Assembly: GCA_028023455.1 (NCBI GenBank)
Contig: JAQFVV010006306.1
Location: 735,001 to 799,000 of the forward strand
From: Epiperipatus broadwayi
Taxonomy: Eukaryota; Onychophora; Udeonychophora; Euonychophora; Peripatidae
Direction: 5' to 3'
DNA length: 64,000 bases
Translations under genes and position numbers: made by a program
Shown: piece by piece, positions 1 to 10,380 of the stretch
How the letters are laid out: each line of letters starts with the position of its first letter
How positions within the stretch are numbered: position 1 is the stretch's first letter
Notes under the pieces: model-generated
Databases searched by the model: none
What the model saw: only the letters and a program-made list of their open reading frames with translations
Told to the model about the DNA's origin: nothing

Positions 1-424
1 AATAAAAATTGGAAAATATAAAAACATTTTTAAAGTTAGAATTGACCAGTAGATGGGGCGCTAAGATAATATGTAAATCACGTGACATTTTGAATTATTA
101 TAACGTCTTGACAAGGTTCAATTTTGAAAGAAAATTGGTTTGATGAAAATAAATTTATTATTTAAACATAAAGTTGTCTATAAAATTGATTATATTTCAT
201 ATTCAATTCAGAAGAAATTAATTATTATATATCCCATTAAGTAGTTTATAAATGCCCTAATTTAATATTCATATATATATATTGGCTGCAGAAAAGAGTT
301 TCTGTTAACTGAAAGATCTTTGATTACTCTTTGAAGTTTTAAAGGAACTGAGTAGGATGAATTCCTAATATTTATTATACAACTTTGTATCACTACGACT
401 GATATTACAATGTAATTATTTAGA
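1..424. other. AT-rich intergenic sequence, no gene seen
   Basis: I see no coding region or recognisable repeat here. A short AT dinucleotide run lies near 272-282. LINE-related sequence begins at roughly 425. Confidence 0.5.
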
Positions 425-578
425 TGGTAAATGAATATGATGTGTTTCTATTGGAAGCTTCTGAGATGAAGGTGCATTTTGGACTGGATTATATTTTGAT
501 TTCAAGAGTATAATGCAAAGCTAGATAGTTAAAAACTATTTAAACAGTTGGTATTAACAGTTGATACTCCTAACATTC

Positions 579-893
579 GCTATTAAGTTGTAGAACTAAT
601 CTTGCCACTCTGCCCGATACACCATCAATCTCCACAATGTTATTCTTCCATTTTTTATTTAAAATGAATCCTACTCCACTTGTATTTCCAATATTTGTGC
701 CTTTATAGTAGAATATATGTCCACTTTTAAAATCAATTGTTTCTTCACCTTTTCTTCTAACTTTACAAAGTCCAATAATGTCCCATGTAGTATAAAACAG
801 TTCTTCTTCTAACTCTTGCAATCTTCCTTCTCTTGAAAGTGATCTGCAGTTGTAAGTACCTAAATAAAAAATCGTCATCAAATGGCAGCCTGA
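579..893 (-). pseudogene. Endonuclease fragment of RTE-like LINE copy I, inverted 5' segment
   Basis: The minus strand encodes part of an apurinic-type (EEP) endonuclease, with LGTYNCRSL, WDIIGLCKVRRKGEE, FYYKGTNIG and GVGFILNKKW. These blocks are typical of the N-terminal endonuclease of RTE-like LINEs. The reading frame is open for about 100 codons, so this copy is fairly young. It abuts the reverse transcriptase segment of the same insertion at about 893, but on the opposite strand. The N-terminal side of the protein lies at the junction and the C-terminal side at the outer border, as expected for a twin-primed insertion. The frame continues past the junction into antisense RT sequence up to 956, so the first residues of that open frame are not endonuclease. 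Confidence 0.85.
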
Positions 894-1794
894 GTCAGCA
901 ACAATTAGATTACATAATGATAGTAGGAAAATCAACATTGAAAGGGGTGACTCCATATCTCCAAAACTTTTTACAGCAGTGCTGCAAGAAGTATTTTGTG
1001 GATTAAAATGGGAAGCTAAAGGAATGAAAGTAATTATTTTAAGTCATTTAGTTGTTTTTTGGTAATAATGCTTTAGATCTACAGGAAATGTTGCAGTAGT
1101 TATCAGATGAAAGTAGGACTAAAGATAAATGTTAAAATGACCTAAGTAATGTTTAATGGATTTTCTCAAAATATGAAAATAAAGATTTTTTATGATGAGT
1201 TAGAAGAAGTTAACAGTTACAAATACCTTGGTCAAATTATTAATACAGATGGAAATATAATGGATGAAATTAATCATAGAATTAAACTTGGAGTGCTTTT
1301 GGTAGAAATAACTTGATACTAAAAGGAAATATGCCTATGTGTTTGAAAAGGAAGGTTTTTAATAAATATGTGTTGCCAATTCTTACTTATGGGTCTGAGT
1401 CTTGGACACTTAATAGAAGAGCAATACAGAGACTTCAGACCACTCAAAGAAGTATTGAGAGATGCATGTTGGGAGTAACAAGAAGGGATTGAAAACGCAA
1501 TATATGGGTAAGAGAACAAACAGTGTTACTGACCTCATTGAAAAAATTAAAAGACTGAAGTGGAGTTGGGCTGGACATATTGTTAAAAGAGATGATAATA
1601 GATAGACAATTGAAATTTTAAACTGGATACCAAGAGATTGTAAAAGACCCAGAAAGAGACCACATGTGGATGGATGAAATAAGAAAGTATGTAAGGGGGA
1701 TGTGAAGAAGAGAAGCTAAAGATGGGAAAAAATGGTTTGAACTTGGAGAGACCTTCATCCTGCAGTGGATTGATAATGGTTGATGATGATGATG
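894..1794 (+). pseudogene. Reverse transcriptase C-terminal part of RTE-like LINE copy I
   Basis: This + strand segment carries the end of the RT and the C-terminal domain. It starts at the ATIRLHND region and runs through the thumb (NSYKYLGQIINTDG) and the C-terminal blocks (ERCMLGVTRR, WSWAGHI, KRPRKRPH). It ends in the family 3' tail, cctgcagtggattgataatgg followed by GATGAT repeats. Frameshifts and stops disable it. It is flanked by the 13-bp duplication ACTCCTAAC(A/C)TTC at 566-578 and 1795-1807. The flanks rejoin into the sequence of LINE copy II, so this is a clean insertion into an older LINE. Confidence 0.85.
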
Positions 1795-2302
1795 ACTCCT
1801 AACCTTCATAAACACTCCAGTGAATTTAAATTAGAACTCACAAATTATTTTAAAATATTACCAGACTTGGAAAAGATTCAGACTTGACTGAAATTAATGC
1901 AGAAATAATTGATACTCTATTTGAAACTGCAATCAAGATAGCTGGTAAAAAAAAGTGAGCAATTTAACAGTAAATTTTCTTTTGAGATAAGACATTGCAT
2001 GAAGGAAAGAAGGAATGTGAATTTTTTTCATAAAATGATCCAAAAAAAAAGACATTGAGTATTTCAAGTTATGTTAAATGGTATGAAAAAGAGTTGCTTA
2101 TCATATAAGAAAATATAACTATGAATTAGAAAGGAAAATTATAGAAGAGAATAAAAATCTCAGAAATATAAAAATATCTTGTTATTGAAAGTTATTCAAG
2201 AATAAGAAGAAAAGATGGAACTAATTACTAAAAGAGAGATGGCATTATGAAATGTGGAAAAAAAAGAAAAAAATCCAAGTATCTCCTATAATTATTACAT
2301 CT

Positions 2303-2737
2303 CAGGAAAAACTCTCCATACAGTAGTGCCACTCAGTGCAAGCCAGAGTAACCAATGGATGCAAGAAGGTTTATGCATAAAATCCTTATCTAGTGCCTAC
2401 TCATCCAATATCCCCAGACTAGTTTCTAGCTTGTGGTTTTCATCAGTGAGAAGCCTTGGATCTTACAGCACTGCACCTAGATCTTATGTTCTAATGCAAC
2501 CCTCCAACAGCCAATGCGCTCATATCCAAGGCTCCTCACTGATGAAAGCTACAAGTTGGAATCTAGTCTAGTGATATTGGATGAATAGGCACTAGATAGG
2601 GATTTTATGCAAAAACCTTCTTGCATCTATTGATTACTCTGGCTTTCACTGAGTGGCACTACTGTATGGAGAGTTTTGCCTATTTTAACAGCTTGAGCAA
2701 GCATAAGAAATAGTGATCATATGATGTTGAGTGGTTT
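2303..2737. mobile_element. Foldback element family F1, copy 1 (435 bp, 13-bp TSD)
   Basis: The left arm starts caggaaaaactctccatac and the right arm is its reverse complement, ending in ggagagttttgcc followed by the fixed tail gatgttgagtggttt. Flanking 13-bp repeats, aattatta(c/t)atct, lie at 2290-2302 and 2738-2750, with one mismatch. The element interrupts LINE copy II, whose sequence rejoins across it. Both arms contain a hammerhead-like core, but only the minus-strand copy in the left arm is well kept. The open frame at 2254-2571 is only a read-through of this repeat and the LINE. Confidence 0.85.
2404..2460 (-). ncRNA. Hammerhead-ribozyme-like motif, F1 copy 1 left arm
   Basis: Read on the minus strand, the order is TCCAA, internal loop, TTCTCA, CTGATGA, a 13-nt hairpin, GAAAC, TA, GTC, TGGGGA, TA, TTGGA. 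TTCTCA pairs with TGGGGA (two wobbles) and TCCAA with TTGGA, giving a type I stem I with an internal loop. The core bases CUGAUGA and GAAA and the GUC cleavage triplet are present. Stem II is weak: an A-A apposition sits where a G-C pair is usual, and the helix above it is poorly paired in this copy. Confidence 0.5.
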
Positions 2738-3643
2738 AATTATTATATCTTTTAAATTGCCAAATGTTTTAAATGAAAAAGTGAGACATTCAGTTAAATC
2801 TATAAAGAAGGAAAACATTTCAGGAAGTAATGGAATTGTAATTGATACTTTAAAAGAAGCACACGAAAAAATAGAAAAATATCAGCAAAGCTATACATCA
2901 TATATTTAAATGATATAGATGTACCAGATGATTGAAAGAATGTGGTAGTACTATTGGGTATTTAAAAAGAGGGATAAAGAAAATATCAGAAATTACAGAC
3001 CTAATTGTCTTTTATCGGTTCTGGACAAAATCTTTACCTGAATAAGTAAAATTAATTTTAAAATAAACTTTGGATTATAATTAATTCTAAAGAACTAACC
3101 AGATTTAAAAGTGGTTTTAGCACAGTGGATCGCATTTCAAGTATTGAGAAAAATCACAGAAGGGATTAAAGAATATGAGTTGCCATTATGCTTTGGGTTT
3201 GTAGATTATTAAAAAGGCATTTGATCCTGCAAACATTTTCATGGTGATTAGAGCTTTGAATTATGGGATTTCGCCATATATTCTGAAGAATATTTATCAA
3301 AATGTAACAGCAATGATTAGATTACATGGTGATCCTAAGAAGATTAACATCGAGAAGGGTGTACAACAGGATGATTTCATATCTTTAAAAGTTTGTACCA
3401 GTTTTAGAGGAAGTATAAATGGGAAGCTAAGGGAGTAAAGTAAATGCAATTTATTTAAGCCATGTGACTTTTGCAGTTGATGCGATTATTTTTTGTGAAT
3501 AATGTTTCAGAATTGCAGAAAATATTGCCACAGTCATCAGATTAAAGAAAGAAAGCAAGAGTAATGAAAATAATTGCTGAAAGTCTGAAATTAATGTTCA
3601 ATAGATATTATCAGAAGAAGAAAATAAAGATTGATAAACATGA

Positions 3644-4010
3644 CTCCAGACCACTCAAAGAAGTATGGAGAGATGCATGTTGGGAATAACAAGAAGAGAT
3701 CGAAAACACAATGTATGGGTAAGTGAGCAAACAGGTGTTACTGACCTCATTGAAAAAATTAGAAGATTGAAGTGGAGTTGGGCTGGACATATTGCTAGAA
3801 GAGATGATAATAGATGGACCATTGAAATCTTAAACCAGATTCCAAGAGATTTTAAAAGACCCAGAAAGAGACCACATGTGAGATGGATGGATGAAATAAG
3901 AAAGTGTGCAGGGGTGATGTGAGAAGAGAAGCTAAAGATCGGAGAAGATGGATTAAATTTGGAGAGACCTTCATCCTGCAGTGGATTGATAATGATTGAT
4001 GATGATGATG
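3644..4010 (+). pseudogene. RTE-like LINE copy III, 5'-truncated (367 bp)
   Basis: Only the C-terminal domain remains, open for 85 codons at 3665-3922 (ERCMLGITRRDRK, TGVTDLIEKIRRLKWSWAG, RPRKRPHVRWMDEIRK). It is followed by the 3' tail with GATGATGATG. The 8-bp direct repeat AAACATGA at 3636-3643 and 4011-4018 marks the target-site duplication. The host LINE copy II continues across it (KIDKHE then LEIN), so this is a short, typical target-primed insertion. It is one of the less decayed copies in the window. Confidence 0.85.
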
Positions 4011-4639
4011 AAACATGAATTAGAAATTAATTAGCGCAAATACCTATGACAGTTTATTAATGTAGCTGAAAACTTAATGAATGAAATTAATTGTGCAATT
4101 GAACATCAGTGGAGGTGTTTTTAATCAAAATAATTTACTACCAAAAAGGAAAATGTCTACATGTTTGAAAAGGAAATTTTTTAATAGATATGATTTATTA
4201 TTTCTTACTTATGACTCTGAGAATGTGGACACTAACAGAAGAGCAACATGGATATAGACCACTCATTGGATGTTGGAAAGGTGTATATTAGGTGTAGTAA
4301 GACTAGATCATAAACATAATACATGAGCACATTCACTTCATTGGAAAAATTAAAGACTGAAAATGGAGTTAAACTTAATATATTTCTGTATGATTTGATA
4401 ATAGATGGGCCATTGATGTTTTAAATTGAGTCACAAGAAATTATAAAAGATCTAGAAAAGGACTATATTTGAGGTTGATAGATAAAATAATAACTTTGCT
4501 GCTGTTATATGGAGAAGAAAGACTTGGGATTAAAGAAACGGGGTTTAGCTCGCAGTGACCGAATCATGTTTGAAAATGATGGTGGCAATGAAACATTGAT
4601 AAAACAATTTTTGTATTAAAATAATATATTTATTGTAAA

Positions 4640-5029
4640 CTACTAAACATCACTTGATCACTGTTTCTTATGCTAGCACATTATTGTTATTAAAACAGGC
4701 AAAACTCTCCATACAGTAGTGCGACTCAGTACCAACCAGAGTAATGAATGGATGCCAGAAGGCTTGTGCATCTCTATCTAGAGCCTACTCATCCAATAGC
4801 CCCAGACTAGTTTCTGGCTTGTGGAGGGTTGCATTAGATCCTAAGATCTAGGCGCAGTGCTCTCGGATCCAAAGCTTCTCACTGACGAAGGCCACAAGCC
4901 AGAAACTAGTCTGGGGATATTGGCTGAGTAGGCTCTAGATAGGGATTTTATGCACAAGCTTTCTGGCATCCATTGATTACTCTGGTTGGCACTGAGTGGC
5001 ACTACTGTGTGGAGAGTTTGCGTGATTTA
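4640..5029. mobile_element. Foldback element family F1, copy 2 (390 bp, 14-bp TSD)
   Basis: Here the fixed end (ctactaaacatcacttgatc) is on the left, so the element lies in the opposite orientation to copy 1. It is flanked by atatttattgtaaa at 4626-4639 and 5030-5043. The inverted arms run from aaaactctccatac to gtggagagttt. The right arm holds a well-preserved hammerhead-like motif. Confidence 0.85.
4868..4923 (+). ncRNA. Hammerhead-ribozyme-like motif, F1 copy 2
   Basis: The order is TCCAA, loop, TTCTCA, CTGACGA, hairpin GGC-CACAA-GCC flanked by A on each side, GAAAC, TA, GTC, TGGGGA, TA, TTGG. Stem I pairs fully (two wobbles), stem II has three G-C pairs, and stem III is the minimal A-U plus C-G with a TA loop. 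All invariant core bases are present. The A-A apposition at the base of stem II is the one departure from the usual consensus. Confidence 0.55.
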
Positions 5030-5404
5030 ATATTTATTGTAAAATAAAATTTTTAGACGTTATTCAATTAACTTTTAGTGGCGTTTATTTGATTAAAGAT
5101 ATAACATGCTCTTCCTAAAGTCAAATGCTTTTGCATCAAATTTAATACCTTCAGTAAGGATTTTCAATTAAATACTTGGAAGTCCATATATAAAACATTA
5201 AATTATTAATTATTTTTATGAATTTAAATCTATTGAATCTTTGATGCTCTTCTACCTTGCGGAGGTCGTCTATTTTTAAAAATTGGCTGTACTTTTTAGA
5301 AAATAATTCCAGAAAACAACTTTCAAATCAATATTTTCTAAGATAGTAGACTTTGCACTAGTAATCAGAAGGCTGTCTGAAGATTTTTTTTTTCAATGCA
5401 TGAC

Positions 5405-5640
5405 TGAGAATCTGGATACAATGCTCTCATATCAAAGGCTCCTCGGTGATGAAAGCCACAAGCTAGAAACTGGTCTTTGGATGAGTAGGCACTAGATAGT
5501 GCTTTTATGCCCAAACCTTGCATTCATTGTTTACTCTGACTTGCACTGAGTGGCACTACTGTACGGAGAGTTTAGCTTCTTTGTAAACAGCATGGGTAAG
5601 CATAAAGAATAATGATCGTGTGATGTTAAGTGGTTTAATT
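5405..5640. mobile_element. Foldback family F1, copy 3 (partial)
   Basis: Only one arm and the fixed tail remain, from aatgctctcatatcaaagg to gatgttaagtggtttaatt. The hammerhead-like core is damaged (GGTGATGA in place of ACTGATGA). No target-site duplication was found, so the left end is probably lost. Confidence 0.7.
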
Positions 5641-5644
5641 ATGT

Positions 5645-6985
5645 ATAATCTGTAGTATTTTTTTTTTATGATATTGATAGATAAAAGGATTTGCAACATG
5701 CAGTTTTATTGTTAAAGTAGCATTTACATAATCAGAAAACAGAACAAGGTCATATGACCAAAAAAAAAATCAAATCTATTAAGACATAATAAAATAAAAT
5801 TTGAGAAGGGAAAAAAAAAATCTTTTCTTGATTATAAGAAGTAAAGTTGAAGAAATATTTGAGAGATTAAAATATAAATTGCCATAAATGGATTCATGGA
5901 TCCTATTATGGTAAAATTGTCTTACTTGATCAGCAACTTGTTTTGGACAACCTACTGCTATTGTTATCTCTTTACAGTTAATATATAATACATTGTAACA
6001 TTAAAAAGGCATTTTTCTAACATATGTTTCAGTTAGCAGAATCTGTACTTGACAGATCATTGCGTTCCTCTTTGAATGATCAATTTGATTATATCAATAA
6101 CTTTTTCTGTGCTTTTATCTATTTTGCAAATATTTATGATGATTCCCTTTTTTTTAGAACATCGAATGCCTGTTTCCTTATTTTAAAGTATCATTCACTT
6201 GAGAAGTTGCTAGCAACTGTCTTCAAGCTTTTTTATGCTTTTCTTTTCAAATATTTATAAACTATTTTCCTTTTTTTAGAATATGTCAGCTGAAGACATG
6301 AAAAATTTACCGCTAGCCACTGGATAAATCATATTTTCCTTCTGTCTGAATGAAAGCAAATTAGATAAGAACATATTAAACAGGGTCCATTGTTTACATC
6401 CATAGCTCTGAATAAAAAAAAACAAAAAACAGAGATGCCATTAACTAATCCATGGTGATAATTTCACTCTTCACATGAATAGAAATAATATAATATTTTA
6501 TTCTAATTAAGTTCATCTTTTACCACAAATGTTCACAACATTTATATTATATTAATGATTATGCAAAATTTTAGAATTTTATCCTACACAATTTAACAGA
6601 ATAAAGAAAATTGCAACTCTTCTAATGTATTCTTTATTTATTATTTTTAATTCAGTTTTTATTTTGAATGCCTCAGATTTTCCATCACCAACAATGATTC
6701 TTTTTCTTTTAAATTTCTCTGCTTTTGTCTCTATTCATAAGGTCTTCATAATTTCCAGAATAAATTATCTTTTAATTTTACCCTTCAATATTTCAATATT
6801 GCTAACCCTATATATCCAATTTATTTTTTATATATTTCTTCAAATTCACATTTCAAATACTTCATTTTTTTTTTCCTTTTTCCTAATCTGCTTTTATAAA
6901 ATTGTACTTCAAACTAAACAAATTTATAATTTTTTTTGTATCTAATTTTCATACACCACAACATAACTAATATTTATAGCGTATT
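5645..6985. other. AT-rich non-coding stretch
   Basis: Poly-A and poly-T runs are frequent. Open frames at 6024-6260 (+) and 6625-6945 (+) are low-complexity, Phe/Ile/Leu-rich translations of AT-rich DNA with no domain I recognise. I see no gene. Confidence 0.5.
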
Positions 6986-7003
6986 TTTACCATAAGACAA
7001 CCT

Positions 7004-7413
7004 TTGTTAAAACAGGCGAAACTCACTATACGTATTGCCACACACAGCAAACTATAGTAATCAATGGATGCCAGAAAGCTTGTGCATAAAATCCCCCATC
7101 TAGTGCCTATTCATCTAATATCCCCAGACTAGTTTCTGGCTTGTGGTCTTTGTCAGTGAGGAGTCTTGGATCTGAGAGCACTGCACCTAGATCTTAGGAT
7201 CTAATGCAACCTTCCAGCAGCCACCTTTTACTTCCACTTAACTACAAAACTATGAATCTTAAACTGAAAACACCTTAATGTTTTCAATCCAAGCCCATTA
7301 GCTTATATAGTCATATGGGTCTGAACTCAGTTCAGTACCCATACATTTTGGTGTCTGGTTCTTTAAAAACCATAGCCACCACTATCCTATTAGGCAGGAT
7401 TGATGTTCATTGG
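7004..7413. mobile_element. Foldback family F1, copy 4 (410 bp, 13-bp TSD)
   Basis: An exact 13-bp repeat, CATAAGACAACCT, lies at 6991-7003 and 7414-7426. The element begins ttgttaaaacaggcgaaact and keeps the left arm plus the internal region that other copies place between the arms (tttggtgtctggttcttt). The right arm is missing. The hammerhead-like core in the left arm is mutated (CTGACAA in place of CTGATGA, minus strand). Confidence 0.85.
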
Positions 7414-8082
7414 CATAAGACAACCTATTATCTAAATATTTAAAAGCATGAATGTGCTGTATAATTTCTTGCCAAACTGAATATTTAATAGCGTTAACTA
7501 CTTCAGCTTCAAGCCGCCATATTGAACTTTTTAAAATAATGGCCTGAGACACAATTTTCATAATAACTTCAGTTTTAATTATGTTAGAACAAAAACAATT
7601 ACATTGCTAGAAACTAGAAAAATTAAGAAAAACAGTAAGCATAAAATAAATAGTGATAACTATATAAAAAATAAGGAAAAAAAAGAAATTTTCACGTTCG
7701 AAATAATTATTATTTTATTGTTTGTTCATAATTTGGAAATTAACATTAACTAAAATTCAAAATTCATCTTCAGTGATAATTTCTTCCTATTCCTTACAAA
7801 ATTATCTTTCTAAACATGTATAATATGTCTTACCTGAGATAATCCATAGCTTCACAATCTCCAAACAAAGTCGGATATGACTTGTTCATTTCTATCTTGT
7901 ACCCCAAATGTTCTAAATGTCAAAGGCGTCTATAAAGAAAAAGATTCATCCTAATAAAAGATACAAAAGAAATCATCATAGCAATTGGCTTCTTGAATGT
8001 CTAAAACTAGAAATTGTAGGCTACTTTCTATATCACTGATAAAATGAGTTTTATCTCTTCATTTTATATTTTTTGTGTGTAC

Positions 8083-8190
8083 AATAGTGATGTTTATATT
8101 CATTGTGATCACCAATGATGTTTATATTCTTTATGCAGTGCACAAGTGATGTTTATATTTTTTATGTACAGAAGTGATGCTATCTTGTTA
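8083..8190. repeat. Imperfect short tandem repeat
   Basis: About four degenerate units of roughly 25-35 bp share the core GTGATGTTTATATT(C/T). No gene is associated. Confidence 0.6.
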
Positions 8191-8408
8191 TATTTATTGT
8201 ACCACAGATATAATTTATTTGCATATAGTCTATAGACTTGAAAATAATGTTATGAAACATATAGCAAAAGCAAAGCATGATCAAGCATAAACATAAACAA
8301 GAATCAGAATTGGATTATATGTTTGTGTATGCAATGTCTGTCTGTATACATTTGTTTATTAGTCTTATAACTCATTGCTTGTAAACCATATAATATAAAC
8401 ATAATTAA

Positions 8409-8441
8409 TGGTTTTCAAAAAGTATACTTTTTGAAAATCAT
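8409..8441. repeat. Short near-perfect palindrome
   Basis: ggttttcaaaaagta is followed directly by tactttttgaaaatc, which would form a hairpin of about 15 bp with almost no loop. It sits just before a tandem array. No terminator or promoter role can be argued from the sequence. Confidence 0.6.
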
Positions 8442-8469
8442 TATTTTTATAAAAATAAGAGGATTAGTG

Positions 8470-8790
8470 TACATAGAACTTTAGAAAATTACGATATGAA
8501 TTATATACTAATAAGTTAATTACGATATGAATTCTATATGAGTAAATATATAATTACAAACTAAATCACACTAATTTTTCGATAAATATGAATTCTATGT
8601 GAGCATAAATAAATGTATTACAAACTACCTTTAGAAAATTATGATAAATATGAATTCTATACGATCATAAATATATAATTACACACACATCAATTTTTCG
8701 ATAGATATGAATTGTATATGAGCATAAATAAATAAATATATAACTACAAATTAGCACACACTAATTACAAACTAAAATTAATAAAAAATA
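8470..8790. repeat. Tandem array of about 60-bp AT-rich units
   Basis: At least four irregular units share the motif ATATGAATTCTATATGAG followed by CATAAATA and ATAATTACAAACTA, often preceded by AATTTTTCGATA. Unit lengths vary and the copies have diverged, so this is an old minisatellite-like array. It contains no open frame. Confidence 0.75.
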
Positions 8791-8799
8791 TATTTTTTC

Positions 8800-9755
8800 A
8801 AAAAATTAAAAAAAAAAATTAAAAAATTTTACTTGCGAATAATTACGTTCTTAGTCTGTTGTAAGCCTTGTTTGAGAATAATACCGAAGAAAACTTCACT
8901 TGCAGCCGTAAAACATTTTATGTCTTTTATCGTTTCGTGATAAGTACAAAAATTACCAAAAAAACAAAAAAATTAAATACTGTGGTTGATTAAAAAATTC
9001 GCCAAAAATCTAAATTTCGACCGATTTTTTTGAAATAAAGATCGTTTGAAAGCTAACATATATAGCTAAAAATGGCCATATTTTCTTCGACGTCATCATT
9101 ATACTTTTTACGTCAGCAAAGAAAGAAAATAGCACATCATCAAATGAGCACCGAAGGGCGCAAATGACGCCGACAAACCGGAATTTATTTTCATACAAAA
9201 TCTTTTATCAATTTAACTAATTCTGCTTAATATTTTATGGAATATTTTATGGTGTATCTGCAAGTACTACCATATTATATAATTTTTATTCTCTGTCCTC
9301 ATCAAATAACATAAATTTAAAATATCTTTTAAATAATATTAAACAAAATAAAATCTTACATCTCTCTTCTATATCTGTGGTTGTTTGCTTTGTCAAAACT
9401 ACTAAATATGTACTTCAACTTTTTGGGTTTTTTTTTTTTTTGTTTGTATGGTGTTACCCCTATATCCGTAATTTCCATATCCATGATTTTAGTTATTGGC
9501 AGTTTAAAAAAATATTGAACAAATATAAAAATTAAAATCTAATGAAAATTTTTTTGTTACTTTTTAGTTCTCAGCAGAAAGATTGTTTTTCTACAATTGG
9601 AAAATATTATATGCAAATAGCAACAAAAAAATCTTTACATCTTCATTGTGAATCTCTTATTTAAGTAAACAGTAACTTTACTGTCTGCAAATAAATACTT
9701 TTTTGTACACTAATTTATTTTATTAATATCAAATAAATCTTTATTCTCAAGTTAC
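8800..9755. other. AT-rich non-coding stretch
   Basis: Homopolymer-rich sequence. The minus-strand open frame at 9010-9198 has no recognisable motif. I see no gene. Confidence 0.5.
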
Positions 9756-9759
9756 GCAA

Positions 9760-10380
9760 AATGTTACCAGTAAAAGTTAATAATGATGTATAAGTTAAAT
9801 GTAGCTATCAATTGGCACGGAAACTGTATAACAGAATAAAACATCTTGATATTGGAATGAAAAATATTTTAGCAATAAGGAAAAAAGACACAAATAGTAC
9901 TGAAACAAGAGAGTACTAATTGGTTAGCTGTACTGTGCCACTAGGCGACACTGCAGTACCTATCAAGAACCTCAAGAATCATGCAAGTGATAAATTTCTA
10001 TCCAAAATCACTGAAATGATGTAAAAATTAAAACGCCTAAGGCAACATGAAGAAATCTCTGAAATCTCTGTAAAATACAAATTACAAAAACAAGAACTTG
10101 TAAAATGCGTAGAATTTTTCTACAAAGAAAAAAATTCCATACAATTTTTTATGTCTTCTGAATTACCAAGCATTTTAAATGAAAAGATGAGATATCTAAT
10201 TAAATATGTGAAGAAAGGAAAAATTCCAGAAAATGTTGGAATTATTATTGATATCTTAAATGAAGCAATAAAGAAATAGAAACTTTTTTGGCAAAACTAT
10301 ATACCAAATGTCTAAATAATAAAGATAATTAACGGAAGAATGCAATTGTTGTATTAAATTGTAAGAAAAGTGATGAATAA
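9760..10380 (+). pseudogene. RTE-like LINE copy VIII, RT N-terminal fragment
   Basis: Translation in shifting frames gives AIRKKD near 9868 and then KCVEFFYKEKNS, SSELPSILNEKMRY and IIIDILNEA between 10107 and 10275. These match the start of the reverse transcriptase in the copy at 18550-18860. A stretch at about 9905-10080 does not match the other copies and may be a small insertion. The fragment ends abruptly at about 10380 where the LTR-like block begins. It may be the upstream half of the copy resuming at 13342. Confidence 0.65.

Larger units (their letters stand above)
425..4604 (+). pseudogene. RTE-like LINE copy II, decayed and interrupted by three insertions
   Basis: This is an old non-LTR retrotransposon copy, dead through many stops and frameshifts. 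It can be followed in pieces. An endonuclease C-terminal remnant (gattatattttga) lies near 485-505. A linker starts at 1808 and matches the equivalent part of the copies at 19850 and 19200 (antisense). The start of the reverse transcriptase, with LPNVLNEKVRH, follows 2750. A palm remnant with LCFGFVDY lies near 3190, and a C-terminal remnant runs from 4019 to about 4604. The reading is broken by LINE copy I (579-1794), a foldback element (2303-2737) and LINE copy III (3644-4010). Each gap closes precisely between target-site duplications, which shows the order of insertion. The clade call rests on resemblance to the RTE-type proteins often labelled 'craniofacial development protein 2-like'. 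Confidence 0.75.
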
